Origin: Solirubrobacteraceae bacterium
Lineage (GTDB): Bacteria; Actinomycetota; Thermoleophilia; Solirubrobacterales; Solirubrobacteraceae
Direction of reading: 5' to 3'
NCBI GenBank assembly: GCA_025935735.1
Contig: JAICUS010000242.1
Coordinates: forward strand, 1-8,487
Length of the DNA: 8,487 nucleotides
Of this stretch, positions 1 through 8,487 are shown piece after piece. Made by a program: the position numbers and the translations under genes. The notes below the pieces were generated by a model. That model was not told where the DNA came from and ran no database searches. It worked only from the letters and a program-made list of their open reading frames with translations. The first letter of the stretch is position 1; the number at the start of each line of letters is the position of its first letter.

Positions 1-1789
1 CGGCGAGCGCCGGCGAGCGCCGCGCCGGCCTGTCCAGCCCGCGCGCGGCGGCCGCGGGATCGCCCACGGCGTCGACGGCCGCCGAGACGGCGGCGAGCGC
101 CAGGGCGACGTGCGGGTCGCCGGCGAGCGCGGCCCGCGCCTCGTCGCGCCGCCGCCAGGCCTCCGCGAGCCGGAGGCCGCAGAGCGCGCAGGCCGCCGCC
201 GCGACGAGCGCCGCGCCGGAGCCGCCGTCGGCGGCCAGCGCGTCACGGGCGAGCGGCTCGGCCGCCGCGGGGCCGTCACGCCACAGCGCGAGCAGCGCGA
301 GATGGCCCAGGCCCGCCGCCGCCAGATGCTCGAGCCCGGCGGGCAGCGCCCGATCCAGCGCCCGCAGCAGCGCCGCCTCGGCCGCGCCGAGCTCGCCCGC
401 CCACAGCGCTGCCGCGCCCAGGCCGAAGTCGACGTGTGCGGCGAGCGCGCCCTCCGCCGCCCCGAGGCGGCTCGCGGCGGCGGCGGCGGCGCCGGGGTCG
501 CCGGCCAGCCGCGCGCGCTCCAGCGCGATCAGCGGATGGTCGCCGTCGGCCGCCTCGCCGAGCTGGAGCCGGGCGCAGGCCAGCGCGGCCGACAGCTCCG
601 GGTCGGCGGCCACGCGCGCCTCGGGCAGCCGCGCGAGCAGCTCGCGCAGTCGCGCAGGCCCCGAGCGGGCCAGCAGCGCGACCCAGCCGCCGGCCAGCAG
701 CTCCGCGGCGAGCTCGGCGTCGTCGGCCGCCAGCGCGTGCTCGAGCGCCTCGGCGGGCCGGCCGGCGCCGATGTACCAGCGCGCCGCCCGCCCGCGCAGC
801 AGCCCCAGCTCGTCGCCCAGCTCGCGCGCCGCCCGCGCCCGCAGCAGCCCGGACAGCAGCCCGTGGTAGCGGTACCAGCGGCCCTGCCGGTCGAGCGCGA
901 CGACGAAGCCGTTGGTGCGCTGCAGCTCCTCCAGCGTGTCGTCCCCGCCCGTCCCGCCGGTGAGCGCGTCCGCCAGCTCGCCGCACACGCGGTCCACGAG
1001 CGCCGTGCGCAGCAGGAAGCGGCGGCGCTGCGGCGGCTGGCGGTCGAGCAGCTCGCCCACCAGGTACCGCGAGACGTCGCGGTCGTCGCCGGCGAACTCG
1101 CCGACCAGCCGCTCCGGGTCCTCGCCGTCGCGCAGGCCCTGGGCGGCGATGCGCAGCGCCGCCGCCCACCCCTCGGTGCGCCCGTGCAGCTCCGCCAGGA
1201 GCCGGTCCGGCAGGACGACGCCCTGGGCGGCGAGCAGCTCGGCCGTCTCCACCGCGGTGAACGCGAGGTCGGCCGACTGGATCTCGATCAGGCGGCCGCG
1301 GAGCCGGGGGCCGTGCAGCGGCAGCTCGGCGCGGCTGCTCAGCACGATGCGCACGCCCTCCGGCACGTGGGCGAGCAGGAACGAGAGCTCGCGCGCGCAC
1401 GCGCGCGAGCGCAGCACGTGCACATCGTCGAGCACGAGCGTGTGCGGCGCGTCCGCGGCCAGCGCGTTGACGAGCCGGGCGGCGAACCCCGGGTCGTCCG
1501 GCCCCTCCAGCGCCGCCGGCGCGGACTCCGGTGCGGCCGCGCGGAACGCCGCGACCACACCCGCCCACAGCGCCGCCGGCCGGTCGTCGGCGGGCGTCAG
1601 CGAGAGCCAGGCGACGCCCGGCGCGTGCCACGACGCCAGCAGCGTCGTCTTGCCGGCCCCCAGCGGCGCGCGGACGAGCGCCAGCTCGACGCAGGCGTCC
1701 AGGCGCTCGCGCAGCCGCTGGCGGTCGATCGCTCCCGCGGGGAGCGACGGGGGCGCGACCTGGGTGAGCAGGGGTACGGTGACCGGCAT
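1..1789 (-). CDS. MalT/LAL-type LuxR-family ATP-dependent transcriptional regulator (3' part missing)
   Basis: About 596 residues are visible, read leftward from ATG 1789; the gene runs off the left edge with no stop. The N-terminal half is a STAND-type ATPase of the MalT/LAL family. It has a Walker A motif APLGAGKTT (residues 41-49), Walker B LVLDDVH (118-124), a sensor-like IVLSSR (148-153), the family-typical RTEGW (204-208) and WYRYH (305-309) before a winged-helix-like segment. From about residue 320 on it is Ala/Leu-rich helical repeat sequence, as in the TPR-like sensor region. Family members are usually about 850-950 residues and end in a LuxR helix-turn-helix, so roughly 250-350 residues, including the DNA-binding domain, should lie outside the window; this part is not seen. 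Such proteins oligomerise on binding ATP and an inducer to activate transcription; the inducer here is unknown. The start is supported by a GGAG 5 nt upstream. It is divergent from the response regulator and shares its control region. The family is sure; the target genes are not. Confidence 0.9.
   Translation of the reverse strand, partial: MPVTVPLLTQVAPPSLPAGAIDRQRLRERLDACVELALVRAPLGAGKTTLLASWHAPGVAWLSLTPADDRPAALWAGVVAAFRAAAPESAPAALEGPDDPGFAARLVNALAADAPHTLVLDDVHVLRSRACARELSFLLAHVPEGVRIVLSSRAELPLHGPRLRGRLIEIQSADLAFTAVETAELLAAQGVVLPDRLLAELHGRTEGWAAALRIAAQGLRDGEDPERLVGEFAGDDRDVSRYLVGELLDRQPPQRRRFLLRTALVDRVCGELADALTGGTGGDDTLEELQRTNGFVVALDRQGRWYRYHGLLSGLLRARAARELGDELGLLRGRAARWYIGAGRPAEALEHALAADDAELAAELLAGGWVALLARSGPARLRELLARLPEARVAADPELSAALACARLQLGEAADGDHPLIALERARLAGDPGAAAAAASRLGAAEGALAAHVDFGLGAAALWAGELGAAEAALLRALDRALPAGLEHLAAAGLGHLALLALWRDGPAAAEPLARDALAADGGSGAALVAAAACALCGLRLAEAWRRRDEARAALAGDPHVALALAAVSAAVDAVGDPAAAARGLDRPARRSPALA
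1387..1410. repeat. 24-bp inverted repeat, alternating CG, inside the LAL regulator gene
   Basis: Perfect 11-bp arms (GCTCGCGCGCG and its complement) are separated by the dinucleotide CA. Positions 1390-1407 alternate strictly pyrimidine-purine. It lies in coding sequence just after the Walker B motif, encoding the LRSRACAREL segment. In DNA this rich in GC, CG-alternating palindromes can arise from codon choice, so a function is not assumed. Confidence 0.6.
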
Positions 1790-1794
1790 GACGT

Positions 1795-1798
1795 CTCC
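1795..1798 (-). promoter_or_regulatory. Shine-Dalgarno for the LAL regulator
   Basis: On the minus strand the sequence reads GGAG followed by 5 nt and then the ATG at 1789. This is normal spacing and decides the start. It contrasts with the plus-strand genes at 1955 and 5529, which show no such site. Confidence 0.6.
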
Positions 1799-1829
1799 GC
1801 TCCCGACGCTGCCACGCCGGGAAGGCGCG

Positions 1830-1871
1830 CTCAAGGGCGGCGGCATGCCTCTCAAGGGCGCCGGCATGCCT
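1830..1871. repeat. Two 21-bp tandem direct repeats, possible operator
   Basis: Units 1830-1850 and 1851-1871 are adjacent and identical at 20 of 21 positions; the only difference is G versus C at the eleventh base. Each unit begins CTCAAGGGCG and holds the 8-bp palindrome GGCATGCC. The period of 21 bp equals two helical turns, so both units face the same side of the DNA, as expected for cooperative binding sites. The repeats sit 40-80 bp upstream of the LAL regulator start and 85-125 bp upstream of the response regulator start. Operator function is inference. Confidence 0.7.
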
Positions 1872-1878
1872 CTTTCCG

Positions 1879-1897
1879 GGAGGTGTGCACCACCTCC
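1879..1897. repeat. Short inverted repeat in the divergent region
   Basis: Arms GGAGGTG (1879-1885) and CACCTCC (1891-1897) are complementary with a 5-nt spacer. It could be a regulator-binding dyad or a small hairpin. It lacks a U-tract, so it is not a terminator. It begins 7 bp to the right of the tandem repeats. Confidence 0.45.
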
Positions 1898-1918
1898 GCG
1901 GGGTGGTCGCGCCCCGGA

Positions 1919-1977
1919 CCGGAATCCGGCGCGGAGTAACGTCCCGTCGGCCCCATGACGCTCGAAGCGGAATCCGC
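1919..1977. repeat. Paired CGGAATCCG palindromes around the response regulator start
   Basis: The 9-mer CGGAATCCG occurs at 1920-1928 and 1968-1976. Each copy is flanked so that a longer dyad forms: CCGGA-A-TCCGG at 1919-1929 and GCGGA-A-TCCGC at 1967-1977. The centres are 48 bp apart. One lies upstream of the ATG at 1955, beside the possible -10, and the other covers codons 5-8. A site pair straddling the start would suit autoregulation, but chance similarity in GC-rich DNA is possible. Confidence 0.35.
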
Positions 1978-2663
1978 CGCCCGGCCGCGATCCGCCGCGG
2001 GCGGCGCGCCGCTGCGGATCGTCCTGGCCGACGACACCTACCTCGTGCGCGAGGCGGTCAAGCACCTGCTCGCCGGCCACCCGGGCGTGGCGGTCGTGGC
2101 CGAGTGCGAGGACGCCGCCGGCGTCGAGCCGGCGATCGACGCGCAGCGGGCCGACGTCCTCATCACCGACATCCGCATGCCGCCCTCGGACGAGGACGAG
2201 GGGATCCGGCTGGCCATGCGCCTGCGCGACAGCCACCCGGCCGTCGGCGTGGTCGTGCTCAGCACCTACGCCGAGGTGACGTACGCGCTGCGCCTGTTCG
2301 AGGGCGGCTCCGACGGGCGCGCCTACCTGCTCAAGGACCGCGTCCAGGATCCCGCGCAGCTGCTGGCCGCCGTGCAGGCGGTGGCGAGCGGCGGCTCGCT
2401 GATCGACCCGAAGATCGTCGAGGACCTGCTGCGCGCCCGCGGCACCCGGACCTCGCCGCTGGGCGAGCTGACCGCGCGCGAGCTGGAGACGCTCGCGCTC
2501 GTCGCCCAGGGCGCGAGCAACGCGGCCATCGCGAGCGAGCTCGTACTGACCAAGCGCGCCGTCGAGAAGCACGTGAACGCGATCTTCGCCAAGCTCGACC
2601 TGGGCGACAGCGCGCTGGTCAGCCGCCGGGTCCGCGCCGCGCTGCTGTACCTCGCCGAGCACG

Positions 2664-2671
<8 letters not shown>
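1955..2671 (+). CDS. NarL/LuxR-family response regulator
   Basis: This 238-residue cytoplasmic DNA-binding response regulator has a receiver domain at about residues 20-145. The acidic pair is D26-D27, the phosphoacceptor D72 (in ITDIRMPP), the switch residue S103 and the conserved lysine K127 (in LLKDR). A short linker leads to a LuxR-type helix-turn-helix at about 170-220, with LTARELETL, the recognition-helix region TKRAVEKHVNAIFAKL and a normal C-terminus. After D72 it reads PPSDEDEGIRLA, a variant of the usual MPxxDG loop; I associate this with one branch of actinobacterial NarL-type regulators. The N-terminus carries about 18 residues before the first receiver strand; ATG 1955 is the only ATG before the receiver domain. 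There is no well-spaced Shine-Dalgarno. It overlaps the downstream kinase gene by 8 bp, so the two form a two-component operon. DNA targets are unknown; the operon itself and the AbgT gene are candidates by position. Confidence 0.95.
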
Positions 2672-5492
<2,821 letters not shown>

Positions 5493-5522
5493 TTGAGCGG
5501 CCACCCCGCGCGCCCATAGCGT
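5493..5522 (+). promoter_or_regulatory. Candidate promoter for a leaderless transporter mRNA
   Basis: TTGAGC (5493-5498) resembles a -35 element. After an 18-bp spacer comes TAGCGT (5517-5522), which resembles an actinobacterial -10 (TAnnnT). The ATG at 5529 follows 6 nt later, so transcription would start at or next to the A of the ATG. No Shine-Dalgarno precedes this ATG, which agrees with leaderless translation. The gene could also be read through from the kinase, whose stop is just 36 bp upstream. Confidence 0.5.
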
Positions 5523-5528
5523 GGCGGC

Positions 5529-7202
5529 ATGACCAGCGTCGCGACGCAGCCGGCCGGGAACGTCCGCAAGACGCGGATGCAGCGCATGCTCGACGGGATC
5601 GAGCGGCTGGGCAACCGGATGCCCGACCCCGCCGTGCTGTTCGTCTGGCTCTGCGTCGGCGTCATCCTGCTCTCGCAGGTCCTCGACTGGGCCGGGGTCA
5701 AGGCGAGCTACGAGGTGATCAAGCCGCCGCCGGCGCTCACGCAGGAGACGTACTACGGCGGCTCGACCCAGCCCGTCGACGTCGGCGCCACCGAGCCGCA
5801 GCAGCCCGGCTCCTACGAGGTGCGCCACGAGACCGCGCGGGTCAAGGGGCTGCTCACCACCGCCGGCGTCCGCTACCTGTTCACCTCGTTCGTCGACAAC
5901 TTCCGCAACTTCGCCGCGGTGTCGATCATCCTCATCGTGATGATCGGCGTCGGCCTGGCGGAGGCGGCCGGGCTGATCGGGGCGCTGATCCGCAAGCTGG
6001 TCGCGGTGTCGTCGGCGAGCTCGCTGACGTTCATCATCGTGCTGCTCGGGATGGTCTCGAGCATCGCCTCCGACGCCGGCTACCTGGTGCTGATACCGCT
6101 CGGGGCCGTGGCGTTCCTCAGCGTCGGCCGCCACCCGGTGGCGGGCATCGCCGCGGCGTTCGCCGGGGTGAGCGCCGGGTTCAGCGTGAACTTCCTGATC
6201 ACGCCGCTGGACGGCGTCTTGACCGAGATCACCAACGACGCCATCGGCCTGGTCGAGCCCGACCGGACGATCGACCTCGCGGCGAACCTCTGGTTCAACA
6301 TCGGGTCCACGATCTTCGTGACGATCCTGATGACGATCGTGACCACACGATTGGTCGAGGGCCGCATGGGCCGCTACGACCCGGCGCAGGCCGATCCCGA
6401 GGCCGTCGCGGAGGGCGAGGAGGCGCCGGCGGTCGCGCCCGAGGCGGAGGCCCGCGGGCTGCGCTACGCGCTGTGGGCGACACTGGCGGTGCTCGCCGTC
6501 GTCGCGCTGCTCACGGCCATCCCGGGCGCGCCGCTGCGCGACCCCGAGACCGGCAGGGTCATCGGCGACTCGCCGTTCATGGACAGCCTGATCGTGATCA
6601 TCTCGGCGGTGTTCCTGGCCGCCGGGCTGGGCTACGGCCGCGGCGCGGGCACGCTGACCACCCGCGAGCAGGTGCTGGGCACGATCACCAAGTCGTGGGC
6701 GGGGCTGGCGAGCCTGCTGTTCCTGTTCCTGCTGATCGCGCAGTTCATCGCCTACTTCAACTTCTCCAACATGGCGCAGGTCGCCGCCGTGCACCTGGGC
6801 GACATCCTCGAGCACGTCTCGATCGGCGCCGTCTGGCTGCTGGTGGGCGTGATCCTCATCACCGCGGTCGTCGACCTCGTCATGCCGGCCTCGATCGCCA
6901 AGTGGGCGATCCTCGCGCCGATCTTCATCCCGCTGTTCATCCGGCTCGGCGTCGCCCCGCAGACCGTGCTCGCGGCCTACCGCCTGGGCGACTCCCCGAT
7001 GAACGTGATCACGCCGCTGATGGCCTACTTCCCGCTCATCGTGATCTTCACCAAGCGCTATCAGCGCGACGCGGGCATCGGCACGATCGTGTCGATCATG
7101 CTGCCCTACGTGGTCGTGCTCATGGTCGGCTGGATCGCGTTCTTCGTCGTCTGGTACCTGCTCGGGATCCCGCTCGGGCCGGGCTCGCCGCTGCACATCT
7201 AG
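5529..7202 (+). CDS. abgT: AbgT-family transporter
   Basis: A 557-residue integral membrane protein of the AbgT family. Members include E. coli AbgT, which imports p-aminobenzoyl-glutamate, and MtrF/YdaH, reported to export sulfonamides. Family motifs are clear: SSIASDAGYLVLIPL (from 177, with D182), GRHPVAGIAAAFAGVSAGFS (200-219), FNFSNM, AKWAILAPIFIPLF and GDSPMNVITP (487-496), ending in a hydrophobic helix and GIPLGPG as in E. coli AbgT. TM1 is at about 35-54. Between TM1 and the VKGLLTTAGVRYLF segment lies a loop of about 45 residues, rich in Pro, Gln and Gly, that I recall as much shorter in E. coli AbgT. A second hydrophilic, Glu/Ala-rich loop at about 282-312 precedes the second half. 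ATG 5529 is chosen because of the promoter immediately before it; in-frame ATGs at 5577 and 5586 are alternatives. It lies 36 bp after the kinase gene on the same strand. The family is firm; substrate and direction are not, and the gene symbol denotes the family only. Confidence 0.92.
   Translation: MTSVATQPAGNVRKTRMQRMLDGIERLGNRMPDPAVLFVWLCVGVILLSQVLDWAGVKASYEVIKPPPALTQETYYGGSTQPVDVGATEPQQPGSYEVRHETARVKGLLTTAGVRYLFTSFVDNFRNFAAVSIILIVMIGVGLAEAAGLIGALIRKLVAVSSASSLTFIIVLLGMVSSIASDAGYLVLIPLGAVAFLSVGRHPVAGIAAAFAGVSAGFSVNFLITPLDGVLTEITNDAIGLVEPDRTIDLAANLWFNIGSTIFVTILMTIVTTRLVEGRMGRYDPAQADPEAVAEGEEAPAVAPEAEARGLRYALWATLAVLAVVALLTAIPGAPLRDPETGRVIGDSPFMDSLIVIISAVFLAAGLGYGRGAGTLTTREQVLGTITKSWAGLASLLFLFLLIAQFIAYFNFSNMAQVAAVHLGDILEHVSIGAVWLLVGVILITAVVDLVMPASIAKWAILAPIFIPLFIRLGVAPQTVLAAYRLGDSPMNVITPLMAYFPLIVIFTKRYQRDAGIGTIVSIMLPYVVVLMVGWIAFFVVWYLLGIPLGPGSPLHI
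7199..7202. other. CTAG palindrome shared by two convergent stop codons
   Basis: TAG at 7200-7202 ends the AbgT gene on the plus strand, and TAG read from 7201 to 7199 ends the SLC13 gene on the minus strand. The two genes therefore overlap tail to tail by 4 bp and leave no room for an intergenic terminator. Any transcription stop must lie inside the opposing coding sequence. Confidence 0.9.
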
Positions 7203-8487
7203 AAGCGCCAGATCAGCGGGATCAGCACCGCGGCGACGAGCCAGAACCAGGCCAGCAGCGGCAGCCCGAGCTTCCAGTAGTCGCCGAAGCGATAGCCGCC
7301 GGGCTCCATGACCATCATGTTCACCGGCGTGGCCACCGGCGTGAAGAACGCGGCCGCGGCGGCCACGGCGACGGTCATCAGCAGCGGCCGCGGCGAGACG
7401 CCGAGCTCGCCGGCCGCCGAGACGGCGATCGGGATGACGATCAGCGCGGTCGCCGAGTTGCTGATGATCTGCCCGAGCACCGCGGTGAGCGCGAACAGGC
7501 CGATCAGCAGCGCGTGCGGGCCGGCGCCGCCGACCGCGTCGACCAGCGCGGAGGCCAGCTTCTCCGCCGCGCCGCTGCGCTGCATCGCCGTGGACAGCGG
7601 GATCATCGCGCCGATCAGCACGACCGTCGTCCAGGCCACCGCCCGATAGGCCTGCTGCGGCGTCAGGATCCGCAGCGCCACCATCGCGCACGCGGCCAGC
7701 AGCGCGGCGATCGACGACGGGACGGCGCCGGTGACCAGCAGCGCCACCATCCCCGCCAGCACGGCGAGCGAGCGCTTGGCTCGCGGCCCCATCGGCACCG
7801 CCTGGCGGCGCACGCGCTCCGGGGGGTCGACCAGCAGCACCTCGGGGTCGCCCGCCGCGTTGCGCTCCAGCGCGTCCCAGGCGCCGCGCACGAGCAGGAC
7901 GTCGCCCGCCGCCAGCGCCACCTCGCGCGGGCCCAGGTCCTCCCCGCCCCGGTGCACGGCCAGGACCACCAGCTCGCCGCTCTCCGTGACCATGCCGGGG
8001 AACGCGGGCTCGCCGATCAGCGCCGAGCGCGGCGGGACGACGATCTCCGCCGCGCCGACCTCGCGGCCGAGCAGCGCGCCGCCGTCCCCGCCGTCGAGGT
8101 AGTGGGCGACGAGCGTGTGCTCGTGGGCGCCCAGGTCGGCGGGCAGCGCCTTGGGCGTGCGCCGCGGCAGCAGCCGCCGGCCGAGCAGCGCGGTGATGGC
8201 GACCGTCCCGGCCAGCAGCGGGATCCCGACGAGCGCGAACTCGGCGTAGCCGAACGGCGGCTCGCCGGCGTTCTGCGCGGCCTCGGAGACGATCACGTTC
8301 ACCGGCGTCCCGGTGAGCGCCAGCAGCGACCCGGCGTGCGCGGCGAACGCCAGCGGCAGCAGGATCTGCGAGGTCGGCCGGCCGAGCCGCAGCGCCGCGA
8401 TGACCACGATCGGCAGCAGCGCGGCCACGGCGCCGTTGATCGAGATCAGCGCGGTGAGGATCCCGCACATCAGCATCACCGACACCA
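7199..8487 (-). CDS. SLC13-type permease with TrkA-C (RCK_C) domain (5' part missing)
   Basis: The 428 C-terminal residues are visible; the frame stays open to the right edge, so the true start is outside. It is a membrane permease of the SLC13/DASS (ion transporter superfamily) type found fused to RCK_C domains. A first hairpin motif LTGTPVNVIVSE (about 8280-8315) is followed by a helix and an arginine-rich turn. A cytoplasmic part comes next, with a TrkA-C-like fold at about 7860-8060 (AEIVVPPRSALIG to GDVLLVRG). Membrane helices then resume. The second-half motifs are IISNSATALIVIPI (about 7436-7470) and FFTPVATPVNMMVMEPGGY (about 7285-7345). The protein ends LIPLIWRF. The family couples import of dicarboxylates, sulfate or similar anions to Na+ or H+; here the substrate cannot be told. 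I see one clear TrkA-C copy, whereas some relatives carry two. Neighbour relation: convergent with the AbgT gene, sharing the CTAG stop, so probably separate regulation. Confidence 0.9.
   Translation of the reverse strand, partial: VSVMLMCGILTALISINGAVAALLPIVVIAALRLGRPTSQILLPLAFAAHAGSLLALTGTPVNVIVSEAAQNAGEPPFGYAEFALVGIPLLAGTVAITALLGRRLLPRRTPKALPADLGAHEHTLVAHYLDGGDGGALLGREVGAAEIVVPPRSALIGEPAFPGMVTESGELVVLAVHRGGEDLGPREVALAAGDVLLVRGAWDALERNAAGDPEVLLVDPPERVRRQAVPMGPRAKRSLAVLAGMVALLVTGAVPSSIAALLAACAMVALRILTPQQAYRAVAWTTVVLIGAMIPLSTAMQRSGAAEKLASALVDAVGGAGPHALLIGLFALTAVLGQIISNSATALIVIPIAVSAAGELGVSPRPLLMTVAVAAAAAFFTPVATPVNMMVMEPGGYRFGDYWKLGLPLLAWFWLVAAVLIPLIWRF

Larger units (their letters stand above)
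1790..1954. promoter_or_regulatory. Divergent intergenic control region
   Basis: These 165 bp separate the leftward LAL regulator from the rightward response regulator-kinase operon and must hold both promoters. They contain a 21-bp direct repeat, an inverted repeat at 1879-1897 and a CGGAATCCG palindrome near the response regulator start. A possible -10 element TAACGT lies at 1937-1942, 12 nt before ATG 1955, but I find no convincing -35 for it. No clear sigma-70 promoter is visible on the minus strand. A GGAG at 1933-1936 is 18 nt from ATG 1955, too far for a normal ribosome binding site, so the response regulator mRNA may have a very short leader. Confidence 0.6.

Noticed and set aside
1..20. 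Exact tandem 10-mer CGGCGAGCGC at the left edge
   Set aside because: It lies in coding sequence of an Ala/Leu-rich segment, and CGGCGAGCGC-like strings recur throughout this GC-rich gene.
475..490. (CGG)5 trinucleotide run
   Set aside because: It encodes part of an Ala run in the helical-repeat region of the LAL regulator. It is short and expected for this composition, with no sign of a frame problem.
276..1631. A 451-codon minus-strand frame
   Set aside because: It is a shifted frame of the same regulator gene and gives an Arg/Ala/Gly-rich product with no domain.
110..1939. A 609-codon open frame on the plus strand
   Set aside because: It is the codon-register antisense of the LAL regulator, which shows Walker A, Walker B and family motifs on the minus strand. 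The plus-strand product is Arg/Gln-rich with no recognisable fold.
7150..7260. Search for a rho-independent terminator between the convergent transporters
   Set aside because: There is no intergenic space and no stem followed by a T-run on either strand.

Overview
The window is extremely GC-rich and almost wholly coding, with third codon positions nearly always G or C. The protein families (MalT-like regulator, NarL-type two-component pair, AbgT and SLC13 transporters) and what look like leaderless starts suggest a high-GC actinobacterium. A Thermoleophilia/Solirubrobacterales-type genome is my guess from style only. I see no RNA genes, CRISPR arrays, insertion sequences or phage genes.

Layout, left to right. 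(1) 1-1789, minus strand: the first ~596 residues of a MalT/LAL-type LuxR-family regulator with an intact ATPase; its DNA-binding C-terminus lies beyond the left edge. (2) 1790-1954: a 165-bp divergent control region with two 21-bp tandem repeats, a short inverted repeat and a CGGAATCCG palindrome. (3) 1955-2671, plus strand: a NarL/LuxR-type response regulator. It overlaps by 8 bp with (4) 2664-5492: a 942-residue soluble hybrid histidine kinase carrying two complete kinase cores, PAS-GAF-HisKA-HATPase-REC-HisKA_3-HATPase. (5) 5529-7202, plus strand: an AbgT-family membrane transporter, with a plausible leaderless promoter in the short gap before it. (6) 7199-8487, minus strand: an SLC13-type permease with a TrkA-C (RCK_C) domain, cut by the right edge. 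Its stop codon and that of the AbgT gene share one CTAG palindrome.

How the parts may work together (inference): the NarL-type second core of the kinase is the natural partner of the response regulator encoded just upstream. The first core and the internal receiver probably add a second layer of phosphotransfer or signal integration. The transporter directly downstream is the obvious candidate target or co-expressed partner. The divergent LAL regulator shares the control region and could act on the same operon. The most unusual item is the double-core kinase. No gene stands out as belonging to a wholly unknown system.
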